Of a DNA stretch of 64,000 nucleotides, positions 7,451 through 15,958 are shown piece after piece; the first letter of the stretch is position 1, and the number at the start of each line of letters is the position of its first letter. The translations under genes were made by a program, and so were the position numbers. The notes beneath the pieces are model-generated. The model did not search any database and was not told the origin of the DNA. It saw only the letters and a program-made list of their open reading frames with translations. Location of the stretch: contig DASXUX010000015.1 of the NCBI GenBank assembly GCA_036504595.1, positions 30,821 through 94,820 on the forward strand, read 5' to 3'. Source of the stretch: DASXUX01 sp036504595. GTDB taxonomy: Bacteria > Planctomycetota > SZUA-567 > H5-PLA8.

Positions 7451-9262
7451 ATGGACGAGATCCTGGGCGGAGATTCCGAATTCTACTTTCGATTTCGCGA
7501 GTGGGATTACACAGGGGTTGACGTCCAGGTCATCGTCCTGAAGGTCTCAGGTGGTCCGACGTTGGCGGCTGGCCCATTAGTCAAGGGCCAGCCGCCATTT
7601 TCTATACTCGCTCCATGGCTCGCCAACGACAACTTCATCTTCTGTGCGCACAATGCTCACACCGAATGGAACGTCTTAAAAGCTCTTGGCCTTCCCATCC
7701 CCCGCCGCTGGCTGGACACCATGACCGCCGCCGCGTACCTCGATGTACGCGATGTCGGCCACCTTCAGCGTGATTATACCCTCCTCGAAGTCGCCCGCCG
7801 TAACGGCTTCCATGTCCGTGATGTCCTGCACAAAGAACACATGCGCCAGTGTATCATCAAGCGCGACTTTCGCGACCCTGAGCGTATCGTGCGATACTGC
7901 GCCGATGATGTTGATGATTGCCTGAAGGTCGCCCAGAAGCAGCTCCCGCGGCTTGACCGCCACTTCTGGCAGCTCGTCCAACCGCTGCAGGTGAAACTCC
8001 TTGAAATCCATGACCGTGGTCTTCGCGTTGATGTCGAGACGATGTGCCAGATTCAAGACAAGGCCATCCCGCTCCTCAACCGCCTACAGAAGAAGATTAA
8101 AGACCTCGGTTTTCAGGGCCAGTTCCACGACTTCGAGAGGCTGTCGGCGGTCAGGCACAACCTCGATATGCAGCGCACGTTATACGTCCTCGAACAGGAA
8201 GACATTTTGGCGACCTTGCCGATCTTCAAGAAGGATGAGGAGCTAAGCGCCTGGGAATGGCAACGGCGACAAATGACACCGTTCTTCAAAGCCGAAGACA
8301 AAGGGGCGACTGAACGTCAACGCGCGTTCTTTGTCGCCGCCGGCGACTATCACGGCCTGCTTGACCTGATCGCCAACGACTGGCGCTTCTTCATCAACAG
8401 CGATGGCCGTATACGCTTCAACTTCCGTTTTCCCGGCTCCAGCTCGTATCGAATCTCGCCCCGTAAACCGCATCCCTTGATGCTCAGCAAGGAATTCAGG
8501 CCGATCTTGATGGCTTCCCCCGGCCACGCCATTGTAGAAATCGACTTTGCCTGTCAAGAGTTCGGCCTCTCCGCCGCGTGGTTTGGCGACCAGAAGATGT
8601 TGCAGCAGTTCAACGACTACGAAGGCGATTTATACATCTCGGTCGGCGAACAGATGAAGGTGATTGAAGAGCGGAGCACGGTCAAGACCTCCGTGATTTC
8701 CATGTTGTACGGCGCTGGTACGCCCGCCCTGTGCAAGAAACTCCTCTGTTCTGAGCCTGAAGCCCTTCGTTTAATTTCAGCCTTCCATTCGACATATCCA
8801 GCGCTGTTCATTGCGCGTAACGCTTACCTCGCGGCGGTGAAAACCTGCGGTTATGCCTGGAACGCGCTGGACATGCGCCGGAAGCATGAGCCCTACGTCT
8901 TGTTGGCTGATGGTGCCCATGATACCGCGCTTTCGATGTTGAATTTCCCAGTTCAAAGCGGCGGCAGTTTGGTGATGGCGGAGCTGATCTTCAACATGCC
9001 CGCCTGGATTAAGATCGTCAGCACATGCCACGACTCGGTTTTGATCGAATGCCCACAAGAAGCCGTCCCGAAGACCGTGGCGACCGCCAAGGCCGTCATG
9101 ACGGCCGCGATGGACCGGTTCCCCGGCGTGAAGTCCCGCGTGAAATCTCAAGCCGCGTTCCGGTTCTATAAGGACGAGGCTAGTTCGGTTCACACGTTCT
9201 GCGAGAAACTCGGGCTGACGCTCACCGCGCCGATTGGCTGGGTTTGGGACCCGCCGCACTAG
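7451..9262 (+). CDS. Phage/plasmid-type family A DNA polymerase with 3'-5' exonuclease domain
   Basis: A 603-residue replicative polymerase without the 5'-nuclease domain of cellular Pol I. The N-terminal DnaQ-like exonuclease shows D-S-E (Exo I, about residue 8), H-N-A-H-T-E (Exo II) and Y-C-A-D-D (Exo III). The polymerase domain shows motif A (E-I-D-F-A-C-Q-E-F), motif B (R-x3-K-x7-Y-G) and motif C (C-H-D-S). In motif B the residue equivalent to Phe762 of E. coli Pol I appears to be Ile, and Exo II has Glu where Asp is usual; both are worth checking. The gene follows an unknown partner gene by 3 bp. It probably replicates the mobile element. Confidence 0.9.
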   Translation: MDEILGGDSEFYFRFREWDYTGVDVQVIVLKVSGGPTLAAGPLVKGQPPFSILAPWLANDNFIFCAHNAHTEWNVLKALGLPIPRRWLDTMTAAAYLDVRDVGHLQRDYTLLEVARRNGFHVRDVLHKEHMRQCIIKRDFRDPERIVRYCADDVDDCLKVAQKQLPRLDRHFWQLVQPLQVKLLEIHDRGLRVDVETMCQIQDKAIPLLNRLQKKIKDLGFQGQFHDFERLSAVRHNLDMQRTLYVLEQEDILATLPIFKKDEELSAWEWQRRQMTPFFKAEDKGATERQRAFFVAAGDYHGLLDLIANDWRFFINSDGRIRFNFRFPGSSSYRISPRKPHPLMLSKEFRPILMASPGHAIVEIDFACQEFGLSAAWFGDQKMLQQFNDYEGDLYISVGEQMKVIEERSTVKTSVISMLYGAGTPALCKKLLCSEPEALRLISAFHSTYPALFIARNAYLAAVKTCGYAWNALDMRRKHEPYVLLADGAHDTALSMLNFPVQSGGSLVMAELIFNMPAWIKIVSTCHDSVLIECPQEAVPKTVATAKAVMTAAMDRFPGVKSRVKSQAAFRFYKDEASSVHTFCEKLGLTLTAPIGWVWDPPH

Positions 9263-9334
9263 ATTGCGCGCGCTTTTTCAGCGTGCTTTTTGGACGTGGC
9301 CGAGCTGCTGTGGCGGCCATGGAGGGACGACCGG

Positions 9335-9580
9335 ATGACGAAACTGCCGCTCTTAAAGATCAGAGGCCGACACTGGCTGACGTGGTTCCGCCACAAACTG
9401 CTCAAACAGAATAAGCCCTACGCCGTCAACACCGGCATCCCCGCAGCCGATGTCGCCACGGCCCACGCCTTCAGCCAAGCCCTGCTCCTGTCCCAGAGCG
9501 AGGCACAATTCCACCACCCAGGCGCGTACAGCCAAGGTATAGGAGCAAAGACGTGGCAGAATTCAAACTCTCACACTTGA
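9335..9580 (+). CDS. Small protein homologous to the integrase N-terminal domain
   Basis: An 81-residue protein; the start at 9335 follows a GAGGGA site. Its first 50 residues match the start of the integrase encoded immediately downstream: K-x-R, a W-(L/T)-W-(F/Y)-(R/K)-H core, then T-G-I-x-A-x-D and A-x-A-x-S-x-A-L in the same order and spacing. It thus looks like a free-standing copy of the arm-type DNA-binding domain. The gene overlaps the integrase start by 28 bp, so translation is probably coupled. It could compete for or bridge arm sites, acting like an excisionase, or be a duplication remnant. The homology is seen; the role is inferred. Confidence 0.65.
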   Translation: MTKLPLLKIRGRHWLTWFRHKLLKQNKPYAVNTGIPAADVATAHAFSQALLLSQSEAQFHHPGAYSQGIGAKTWQNSNSHT

Positions 9581-11016
9581 AGCTTCGAAACTCCGTCTTC
9601 TGGACATGGTACAAGCATCCCATGAAGCCGGGCAGCGCCATCGACAACCGTAGTACGGGAATTAGAGCTGACGATCTTGAATCTGCGCTGGCATTGTCGA
9701 AGGCGCTCGGCGAGTTCAAGTACAACATGGCGTGGCACAACGTTGCGCTCTACGACCGAGCGAAGCAGGTTCACCCACTGGCGGCAAAGCTCTTCTACGC
9801 GCCACTTAAGCCCCAGGATGCGTCATGGGCACGCGCGAAAGGGACATACGTCAACTGGCCCGATATCCTCGCCGATGGCAATTGGATCGAGGAGGCACTT
9901 GAAGTCGAAGCCGCACTGAAACGCGCAAGAGAAATCGAAGCGACGAGTGTTGAGAAAGACAAAACCATTGCCGACCTGGAGATTGAGAACCGTGCTCTTA
10001 AGGCGCAGATTCAGCAGTCTCCACATGCGCTCCCGCGCAAGATCACGGTCAGCGAAGCTTACGCGGCGTGGTGTGCAGACTTCGACTGCCGCTCGGAGCG
10101 CGAAAAGAAATTCGTGCTCCGCCGCGTTCGCTTCAGCCTCGAATCCCTGGAAAAAGTCCTGCTAGCCGATCTCACGGCGCAGCAGCTCAAAGCTGCAATT
10201 CTTGCCAACACGAACGTCCCGCGCGGGCCGCGCAAAGCGATCTCGACCTCAGCGCACGAGCGCAATCGACGAATCCGCGACTGCAAGCGCTTCATCGTGT
10301 GGTGCCTGGGGACCTACGAAATCCGGCCACTCAAACGGGTGGCCTTCGGGCTTCGCTACTCTTCCCCGCAAGTGATCGCCAAGCGGCAGGAAATTGACCT
10401 CCTCGATATGAAGGCAGTCACGGCGCTGCTCACGGCGACAGACCAGGGAGCATTCGAATCTGTGGAAATGGCCGCGCTGTGCCGGGGAATGATCGGCTTG
10501 CTTGCGTACGCGGGACTGCGGCTCGGAGAACTCTGCGCGCTGCGCTGGGAGCATGTGGACGAGACCGCCCAGCTTATCAGCCTCGTCGATTCCGTGACGA
10601 AGCAATTGAAGACGGAAAAATCGAACCGGGTGGTCAAGCCTCTGCCAGAACTCTGGCCGCTGATTCAGCGACTGCGCCCGATCACCGGCGCGTATGATTT
10701 CGTGATTCCGTACGACAGCAGGGGAAATTTCGAAAACAAATCGTTCCTGGTCGAGGAAGACGGCAAGGCCATCGCCAAGCTGATGACGCGAAAGCTGATC
10801 CGCCTGGAGCCGATCCTCGGCCTTGGTCGTCAAATCCCCATGCGCGCCCGGCGCACCTGCCGGACTCTGATGCTTTCGCGCGGCGTTCCCGCCCACCACG
10901 TGGACTTGATGCTCGGCCACAGCGCCCAAGTGGGACTGGCGCATTACACACACTGCCGCGAGGTAATTTCGGCTTTCAAGTACGAGAGATTGCACAGCGA
11001 CGGCGCCCGCGTATAA
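9553..11016 (+). CDS. int: Tyrosine recombinase / phage-type integrase
   Basis: A 487-residue integrase starting at a GTG with AGGAG upstream. The N-terminal region (1-60) is the arm-binding-like domain shared with the small upstream protein, a helical linker follows (about 110-150), then a SAM-like core-binding domain. The catalytic domain shows box I (G-L-R-L-G-E-L, catalytic Arg), a degenerate H-x-x-R region read as R-A-R-R, and the C-terminal L-M-L-G-H-S followed by H-Y-T-H, where Tyr is the nucleophile. Replacement of the first His of H-x-x-R is tolerated in some family members. The gene ends 109 bp before tRNA-Ser, the usual place for a tRNA-targeting integrase. Confidence 0.9.
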   Translation: MAEFKLSHLKLRNSVFWTWYKHPMKPGSAIDNRSTGIRADDLESALALSKALGEFKYNMAWHNVALYDRAKQVHPLAAKLFYAPLKPQDASWARAKGTYVNWPDILADGNWIEEALEVEAALKRAREIEATSVEKDKTIADLEIENRALKAQIQQSPHALPRKITVSEAYAAWCADFDCRSEREKKFVLRRVRFSLESLEKVLLADLTAQQLKAAILANTNVPRGPRKAISTSAHERNRRIRDCKRFIVWCLGTYEIRPLKRVAFGLRYSSPQVIAKRQEIDLLDMKAVTALLTATDQGAFESVEMAALCRGMIGLLAYAGLRLGELCALRWEHVDETAQLISLVDSVTKQLKTEKSNRVVKPLPELWPLIQRLRPITGAYDFVIPYDSRGNFENKSFLVEEDGKAIAKLMTRKLIRLEPILGLGRQIPMRARRTCRTLMLSRGVPAHHVDLMLGHSAQVGLAHYTHCREVISAFKYERLHSDGARV

Positions 11017-11071
11017 TGCTTCTTCTCGCTGAAAGAGAAATCGCGGCGAGACGGGCGTTAGGGCGCTGTTC

Positions 11072-11092
11072 ATGCTATACGGGATGCTATAC
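11072..11092. repeat. Direct repeat of ATGCTATAC, possible integrase arm site
   Basis: ATGCTATAC occurs at 11072-11080 and 11084-11092, separated by GGG, in the gap between the integrase stop and tRNA-Ser. Short direct repeats next to an integration site are typical arm-type binding sites. The assignment is inferred from position only. Confidence 0.4.
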
Positions 11093-11125
11093 AGCCGTTG
11101 CTGAACGCGCCTTGGCCCCACAGGT

Positions 11126-11215
11126 GGAGCGGTGTCCGAGCGGTTTAAGGAACACGCCTGGAAAGCGTGTAGACGGGAAACTGTCACGTGGGTTCGAATC
11201 CCACCCGCTCCGCCA
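11126..11215 (+). tRNA. tRNA-Ser (GGA anticodon)
   Basis: A complete 90-nt class II tRNA with encoded CCA. The acceptor stem GGAGCGG pairs with CCGCTCC, the anticodon stem CACGC/GCGTG encloses loop CTGGAAA (anticodon GGA), there is a long variable arm, and the T arm is GTGGG-TTCGAAT-CCCAC. It reads UCC/UCU serine codons. It borders the mobile element and is the likely integration landmark. It is intact. Confidence 0.97.
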
Positions 11216-11319
11216 TATCAATCTCGTACAACTCGCGAACGCGAGCCAAGACTTAGAAGAAACCTCGCACAGACGCCTTGGCGCCATAGCTGCCGGCAGT
11301 GATAATCCACGTCTTAAAA

Positions 11320-13038
11320 TCAGTCGGACGACAGCTTCGTGCCCGGGTGCTTTGCCAAATCGATTGAGACGGGGGTGGCAAAACCTCGGATTGTGTTGTT
11401 GGAAATCGTGTGCCCGCCGGCGTTCGGGGTGCGAGGCGATGCAACAAAAATGCCAACGGCGGAGGCAGAGCCCGTGAGCGTATTGCCGACGATCGTCGAG
11501 CCGTCTCTTTCCGGCGTGACGATGACCATGCCTCTTCCCGAATCCATCGAAAGTGTGTTGTTGTTGATCGTCAGGGATTGCGGCAGCGGGCCTTCGGCGT
11601 GAATCCCGGCCCCCGATCCTTTCACCGTGATTTTGTTCCCCGTTACCACGGTGTCTTGGGCAAAAATACCCAGACAGGAATTGCCGTCCGCCTGGCACGT
11701 AATGATGTTGTCGGCAATCCTGATCTTGCCGACATGGGAAGCATAGCTGTCCGGTCCCATGTAGTCTGCCATCAGGGATCCAAAACCTCCGCCGCCGGTC
11801 AAGTTGCCGCCCTGAACCTGGTTGTGACGGAAATCAATGTCCAATCCCCCGATGCCAAGGGCTACTGCGGTGTTTTTGTCTGGATGAAGCATGAAACGAT
11901 TGTTCGTAAACCGCCAATGGGCCGCGTATTCTCCCATGCCCATTTGCTTCACTTCGAACGTACTGCCCTCCAAGACGCCATTCTGGCTGTTTCGTTGAGG
12001 CAGTTCCAGGAGGGAGAATTGAGGACCGATGCAGGTGATCGTGTCGCGGATGAACTGGAATCCATTCAATGTGTTCAAGTTCAAACCGGTGACATTGCTT
12101 CCGCCGGGCGCAGTGTCGAGGATGAACTGATTGTCTTCGGCGCTGAACTCGAACGCTTCCGTTACAGCCAAAGGCTCAGTTCCTTGCACGATCAAGTTCT
12201 TCACTCCGATGTGGGTCGTGACAAGAGACGTCACCTTCGCCACGGAAGGAGTGGAGAATGAGCGAGCCAGGGAGGTCTTGAGCCGGAGAACGCCGTTGGA
12301 AGCGTCCACGGACGCAATCCAAGAGGTCTCCGTCGGTATGACATCGCCGCTCGTCTGGGCATAGATTGCCACGTAATCGCCGGCAGCAAAGTGCGCTGCG
12401 TCTTGCGCCTTCGCGAAAGTGACCGTGGCAGCATTCGCCTGAGTAGGCTTGAGCGAATAGAAGCCGCCGTTGTACTTGGTGTTCTGAAAGCGGATCGTGG
12501 TGTAGTCCAAACCGAAGGCGAGCATCGTATTGCGGACTTCGGTTGCTTGAGCGGGGAGAGGGTGCCGGCCGCTGGGGCCTTGAAGGAGTTTGGCGCCCTT
12601 TTGACCGGACAGCGTAATGTTCGAGCCGATGAGGAGATTGTAGAAGAACCACGGATGGGGGCTGGCGTAACAGGAGTTGAGAAGGTACGTCCGTGCCGGG
12701 AAATACACGATGCCTCCGCCGGCCGACTTGGCGGCGGCATCGATGGCCCGTTGAATGGCCGGCGTATCATCGGCGATACCGTCGCCCACGGCCCCGTACG
12801 CCGTAACGACGAATGTTTTTTCGCCCGATGTCTGACCAGCCGAATCAGCCACGGTGCGTTCGGCGACGGGCTGCGTTTGGCCATCCTGGGCCAACGCGAT
12901 CGAATCGGCCAGCGTGCCGCTGAGGAGAACTGCCGCAAGTCCGGCCCGATAAATTGTTCTTGTCACGGTTGCGGTTCTCTGCGTCTTCAGGTTTGGAAAT
13001 CGTGGACAAAGCACTTCGTCAAATCTGACTCGCGCCAC
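11320..13038 (-). CDS. Exported pectate-lyase-fold (right-handed beta-helix) protein
   Basis: About 572 residues. After a hydrophobic signal-peptide-like segment (residues about 28-50), the protein has the entry motif Y-G-A-V-G-D-G-I-A-D-D-T, followed by an A-I-Q-x-A-I-D helix, the hallmark of the pectate lyase superfamily-3/GH28-like N-terminus. The remainder has many short N-N-T/N-x-I turns typical of parallel beta-helix coils. Such proteins bind or cleave polysaccharides. Catalytic residues could not be placed, so the substrate is open. The 13038 start is a GTG without a good ribosome site; a GTG at 12966 would place the signal peptide at the very N-terminus and may be the real start. Confidence 0.75.
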   Translation of the reverse strand: MARVRFDEVLCPRFPNLKTQRTATVTRTIYRAGLAAVLLSGTLADSIALAQDGQTQPVAERTVADSAGQTSGEKTFVVTAYGAVGDGIADDTPAIQRAIDAAAKSAGGGIVYFPARTYLLNSCYASPHPWFFYNLLIGSNITLSGQKGAKLLQGPSGRHPLPAQATEVRNTMLAFGLDYTTIRFQNTKYNGGFYSLKPTQANAATVTFAKAQDAAHFAAGDYVAIYAQTSGDVIPTETSWIASVDASNGVLRLKTSLARSFSTPSVAKVTSLVTTHIGVKNLIVQGTEPLAVTEAFEFSAEDNQFILDTAPGGSNVTGLNLNTLNGFQFIRDTITCIGPQFSLLELPQRNSQNGVLEGSTFEVKQMGMGEYAAHWRFTNNRFMLHPDKNTAVALGIGGLDIDFRHNQVQGGNLTGGGGFGSLMADYMGPDSYASHVGKIRIADNIITCQADGNSCLGIFAQDTVVTGNKITVKGSGAGIHAEGPLPQSLTINNNTLSMDSGRGMVIVTPERDGSTIVGNTLTGSASAVGIFVASPRTPNAGGHTISNNTIRGFATPVSIDLAKHPGTKLSSD

Positions 13039-13299
13039 GGTGGTCTCACGCCTGGCGACGTTGGGGTTTTGCGCTTTGCTGCCAAAGCAACACCATAATA
13101 GCGCTGCCGCCTCCGCGCAAGAATGCCGCTGCTTTGGAGCCCTTCACGTTCACGTCGGCCAGGTAGCGAAGCGTTGTTTCCAGCGTCTTCCATTCGCCCG
13201 GATTTCCTCTTTGTGTCTGGTAGCCAGGGACTATTCTAACCGCAGGCGCTCTCGTTCTGGACGAAGGTCCGCCACATCAACAGTTACCTCCGTGAAAAG
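13039..13299. other. Divergent intergenic region
   Basis: About 260 bp between the minus-strand beta-helix gene and the plus-strand hydrogenase protease. It must hold promoters for both directions, but no strong -35/-10 pair stands out by eye. Confidence 0.4.
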
Positions 13300-13809
13300 G
13301 TGTCTACAGTGACACTGGCAGCAACCCCTCGTTTGACCCATGCGCAACGGCGGATCCTTGTTGGGATTGGCAATCCAATTCGGGGCGACGACGCAATCGG
13401 ACTTGCCGTAGCGCGCGAGGTAAATGCCGGGCTGAAAGACCTCGGCGTCGAGTTCTGTGAACTCTCGGCCGGCGGGCTGACGCTCATCGAACGGCTCGCC
13501 GGTTACACTCACGCGGTCATCGTGGATGCAACCATCAGCGGCAGTCGAAGGGTCGGAGAGTGCTATCGCCTGGATTGGGAGAACGGCGCCGTGTCCCAGC
13601 GCACTGGCGGGCAGCATGAACTGGGAATCGCCGAGGGACTGGAGCTGGGCCGGCGCACGGGAATGAAACTGCCGGACTTCCTTCACATCTATGTTGTCGA
13701 AGTCGCCGATGCATTCACGTTCGGCACACAGTTGAGTCCTTCAGTACAGGCGGCTGTCGCTCCTGCCGCAAACCTGATCCGTGCCCAAGAGTACGGTCTC
13801 GGCAAGTGA
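13300..13809 (+). CDS. Hydrogenase maturation protease (HycI/HyaD/HoxW family, M52)
   Basis: A 169-residue endopeptidase that removes the C-terminal tail of the [NiFe] hydrogenase large subunit after nickel insertion. The family core G-I-G-N-P-I-R-G-D-D-A-I-G is present near residues 22-34, with its nickel-sensing Asp, and V-D-A follows in the middle. The substrate is presumably the MvhA-type subunit encoded 2 kb downstream, which has such a tail. A diguanylate cyclase gene lies between. The start is uncertain: GTG at 13300 or GTG at 13309, the latter with AAAGG at better distance. Confidence 0.85.
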   Translation: MSTVTLAATPRLTHAQRRILVGIGNPIRGDDAIGLAVAREVNAGLKDLGVEFCELSAGGLTLIERLAGYTHAVIVDATISGSRRVGECYRLDWENGAVSQRTGGQHELGIAEGLELGRRTGMKLPDFLHIYVVEVADAFTFGTQLSPSVQAAVAPAANLIRAQEYGLGK

Positions 13810-13928
13810 TATAATCCACTCATCCCTGTTGCAGGATCTGAAACCGAAGTTCCCCCTTTGCACATAGCTCGTTTGTCATCGCTCCTATTTCGGTTAGAAC
13901 CGTGCGTGGGTCCGGGCATGCCGCAAAG

Positions 13929-14828
13929 ATGAAGAAGCCGAGAGTCCTCGTCGTCGATGACAGCGCGACAATCCGGCGACTGCTGGAATGTGTGCTTCGC
14001 GGCGAGAACGACGTTCTCACGGCAAGCTCCGGCAGCGCCGCCCTGCAGATGGCGCTCGACGAAAGTCCGGACTTGATCCTGCTGGACATAAGTATGCCCG
14101 AGATGGACGGGCACGAAGTCTGCAGGCGCCTGAAAGCCGAGCCGCGCACCAACGGCATCCCCGTCATCTTCGTTTCGGCGCTGGGCGAACCGGGCGACGA
14201 AGCCGCTGGCTTGAACCTGGGCGCGATCGATTACATCATCAAACCCATCAGCGCCCCGATCGTGCAGGCTCGCGTCCGCAATCACGTGGAACTAAAACGT
14301 ATCCGCGACACCCTGGCTGCTCTTTCGATGCAGGACGGCTTGACGGGCCTTGCCAACCGCCGCCGCTTTGACGAGATGTTGCAGCAGGAATGGCGCCGCG
14401 GACTGCGCCTAAGCACGCCCGTCGCCCTGATTATGTGCGACGTGGATTACTTCAAAAAGTACAACGACCATTATGGCCACCTCTCCGGGGACGAATGCCT
14501 GAAGAGCGTGGCCAGCGCGATCAAAGCCGTCGCCTTGCGCCCAGGCGATCTTGCGGCCCGCTACGGCGGAGAGGAATTCGCGATGCTGCTGCCTCACACA
14601 GATGCCGAGGGCGCGGCGACCGTGGCCGAGAAGATACGCACCGGAGTCGAGAAACTGCGCATCGAACATGCGCGGCACGACAGCGAGCCGTGCGTGACCT
14701 TGAGTCTGGGCGTGGCTGCACTGACGCCGGAGATGGATCAACCGGCCGAGCAACTCATCGCACGGGCTGACAAGGCGCTCTATGCAGCCAAGCACGGTGG
14801 ACGCAACCGCGTGGCGTTGGCGGGGTAG
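13929..14828 (+). CDS. PleD-like response regulator with GGDEF diguanylate cyclase domain
   Basis: A 299-residue cytoplasmic protein. Residues about 1-120 are a receiver domain with V-V-D-D-S (acidic pocket) and the phospho-acceptor Asp in L-L-D-I-S-M-P; a Lys near the end (I-K-P) completes the set. The C-terminal half is a GGDEF domain with an intact G-G-E-E-F active site and an inhibitory-site R-P-G-D five residues upstream, so it should make c-di-GMP and be feedback-inhibited. The ATG at 13929 is preferred over a GTG nine codons earlier. It lies between the hydrogenase protease and hydrogenase operon. The c-di-GMP could act on the PilB-type ATPase further on, but that is inference. Confidence 0.9.
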   Translation: MKKPRVLVVDDSATIRRLLECVLRGENDVLTASSGSAALQMALDESPDLILLDISMPEMDGHEVCRRLKAEPRTNGIPVIFVSALGEPGDEAAGLNLGAIDYIIKPISAPIVQARVRNHVELKRIRDTLAALSMQDGLTGLANRRRFDEMLQQEWRRGLRLSTPVALIMCDVDYFKKYNDHYGHLSGDECLKSVASAIKAVALRPGDLAARYGGEEFAMLLPHTDAEGAATVAEKIRTGVEKLRIEHARHDSEPCVTLSLGVAALTPEMDQPAEQLIARADKALYAAKHGGRNRVALAG

Positions 14829-14953
14829 CGGCCTGAGTGGGGAAAGAGTAGATCCTTGGGGACCGTCCCGCCGCGGGTGACCGAACAAAGTCGCCGAATC
14901 GCTTCACAGAAGCTTCTGGACTTCTGAACCTTCACCTCTAAACTTCTTTTCGT

Positions 14954-15958
14954 ATGCCAGCAAAACATAGGATTGCCATCTACTGGGCAGCCTCCTGCGG
15001 CGGGTGCGAAATCGCCTTCGTCAACCTGCACGAGAAGTTGCTGGACGTCGTGGAACATTTCGAACTGGCGTTCTGCCCCTGCCTGCTCGACACCAAGAAG
15101 AAGGATGTCCTCGCCTGGCCCGATCAGCACCTGGATATCACGCTCTTCAACGGCGCAATTCGTACTGACGAAAACGAAGAAATGGCGCACGTGCTGCGCC
15201 GCAAGTCCAAGATTCTGATTGCCTACGGCGCCTGCGCCCATCTCGGCGGAATCCCGGGCCTGTCCAACCTGCACACGAAGGCACAACATTTCCACGCGAT
15301 TTACGAAGAGAATCCTTCGCTGGACAACGCTCGTGGAGCCGGGCCGCAAACCGAAACAAAGGTGCCCGAAGGAGTGCTGCGCCTGCCTGAATTTCACACG
15401 CAGGTCAGAACCCTGGCAGCCGTGACCAACGTCGATTACATCATTCCGGGCTGCCCGCCGGAGTCCGCACAGATCTGGAACGTTCTCGATGCCGTGATCA
15501 AGGGCGCTCCGCTGCCGCCCAAGGGCAGTGTTCTGGGCGCTGGCTGCTCCAGTGTTTGCGATGAGTGCAAACGCAAGCGTCACGAAGATCGCAAAATCAG
15601 CGCCTTGCGCCGTTCGTGGGAGTTCGTGCCCAACGCCGAAGACTGTCTGCTTGAGCAGGGCCTGCCATGCATGGGCATCGCCACGCGGAACGGCTGCGGC
15701 GGCTTATGCCCGGAAGCCAACGCACCCTGTACGGGATGCTATGGCCCCTCGGAAGGCGTTCAGGACCAAGCCGCAAGAATGGCCAGTGCCATCGGCGGCC
15801 TATTGGATATCGAGGCCCTGAAGGGCGTGCCGGAAGATCAGATTCCTGCACGCGTGGACGCCGCGACGCGCGGGCTTCCGGATTGCGCCGGGACGTTTCT
15901 GAAATTCGCCGTGGCCAGTTCCACGTTGGGCGGCAAGAAGTTTGGGGATCCTCTATGA
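14954..15958 (+). CDS. mvhG: F420-non-reducing-type [NiFe] hydrogenase small subunit
   Basis: A 334-residue cytoplasmic electron-transfer subunit with three Fe-S clusters. It begins with the A-S-C-G-G-C-E proximal-cluster motif (about residues 13-19) and a later G-A-C-A-H. The C-terminal half is Cys-rich: C-S-S-V-C-D-E-C, G-L-P-C-M-G, C-G-G-L-C-P and C-T-G-C-Y-G-P, the group 3c pattern. There is no Tat signal, so the enzyme is cytoplasmic. Its stop overlaps the mvhA start (ATGA), which shows tight translational coupling. With MvhA it oxidises H2 and passes electrons through MvhD to HdrA. Confidence 0.93.
   Translation: MPAKHRIAIYWAASCGGCEIAFVNLHEKLLDVVEHFELAFCPCLLDTKKKDVLAWPDQHLDITLFNGAIRTDENEEMAHVLRRKSKILIAYGACAHLGGIPGLSNLHTKAQHFHAIYEENPSLDNARGAGPQTETKVPEGVLRLPEFHTQVRTLAAVTNVDYIIPGCPPESAQIWNVLDAVIKGAPLPPKGSVLGAGCSSVCDECKRKRHEDRKISALRRSWEFVPNAEDCLLEQGLPCMGIATRNGCGGLCPEANAPCTGCYGPSEGVQDQAARMASAIGGLLDIEALKGVPEDQIPARVDAATRGLPDCAGTFLKFAVASSTLGGKKFGDPL

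Larger units (their letters stand above)
1..11125. mobile_element. Integrated mobile element next to tRNA-Ser (left end outside window)
   Basis: The first 11 kb carries a serine recombinase, a tyrosine integrase, a phage-type family A DNA polymerase, an initiator-like protein beside an iteron array, and several orphan small genes. No housekeeping gene appears until tRNA-Ser. This cargo is typical of an integrative plasmid-like or phage-like element. The right boundary is put at the tRNA because the integrase ends just before it and chromosomal-looking genes follow. The left boundary lies outside the window. No att direct repeat could be matched within the window, so the exact limits are inferred. 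Confidence 0.7.

Noticed and set aside
11016..11477. 153-codon open frame after the integrase
   Set aside because: It passes straight through tRNA-Ser and into antisense of the beta-helix gene.
15667..15954. N-terminal extension of the hydrogenase large subunit
   Set aside because: It overlaps the small-subunit gene in another frame; the ATGA overlap start at 15955 gives the conserved N-terminus.
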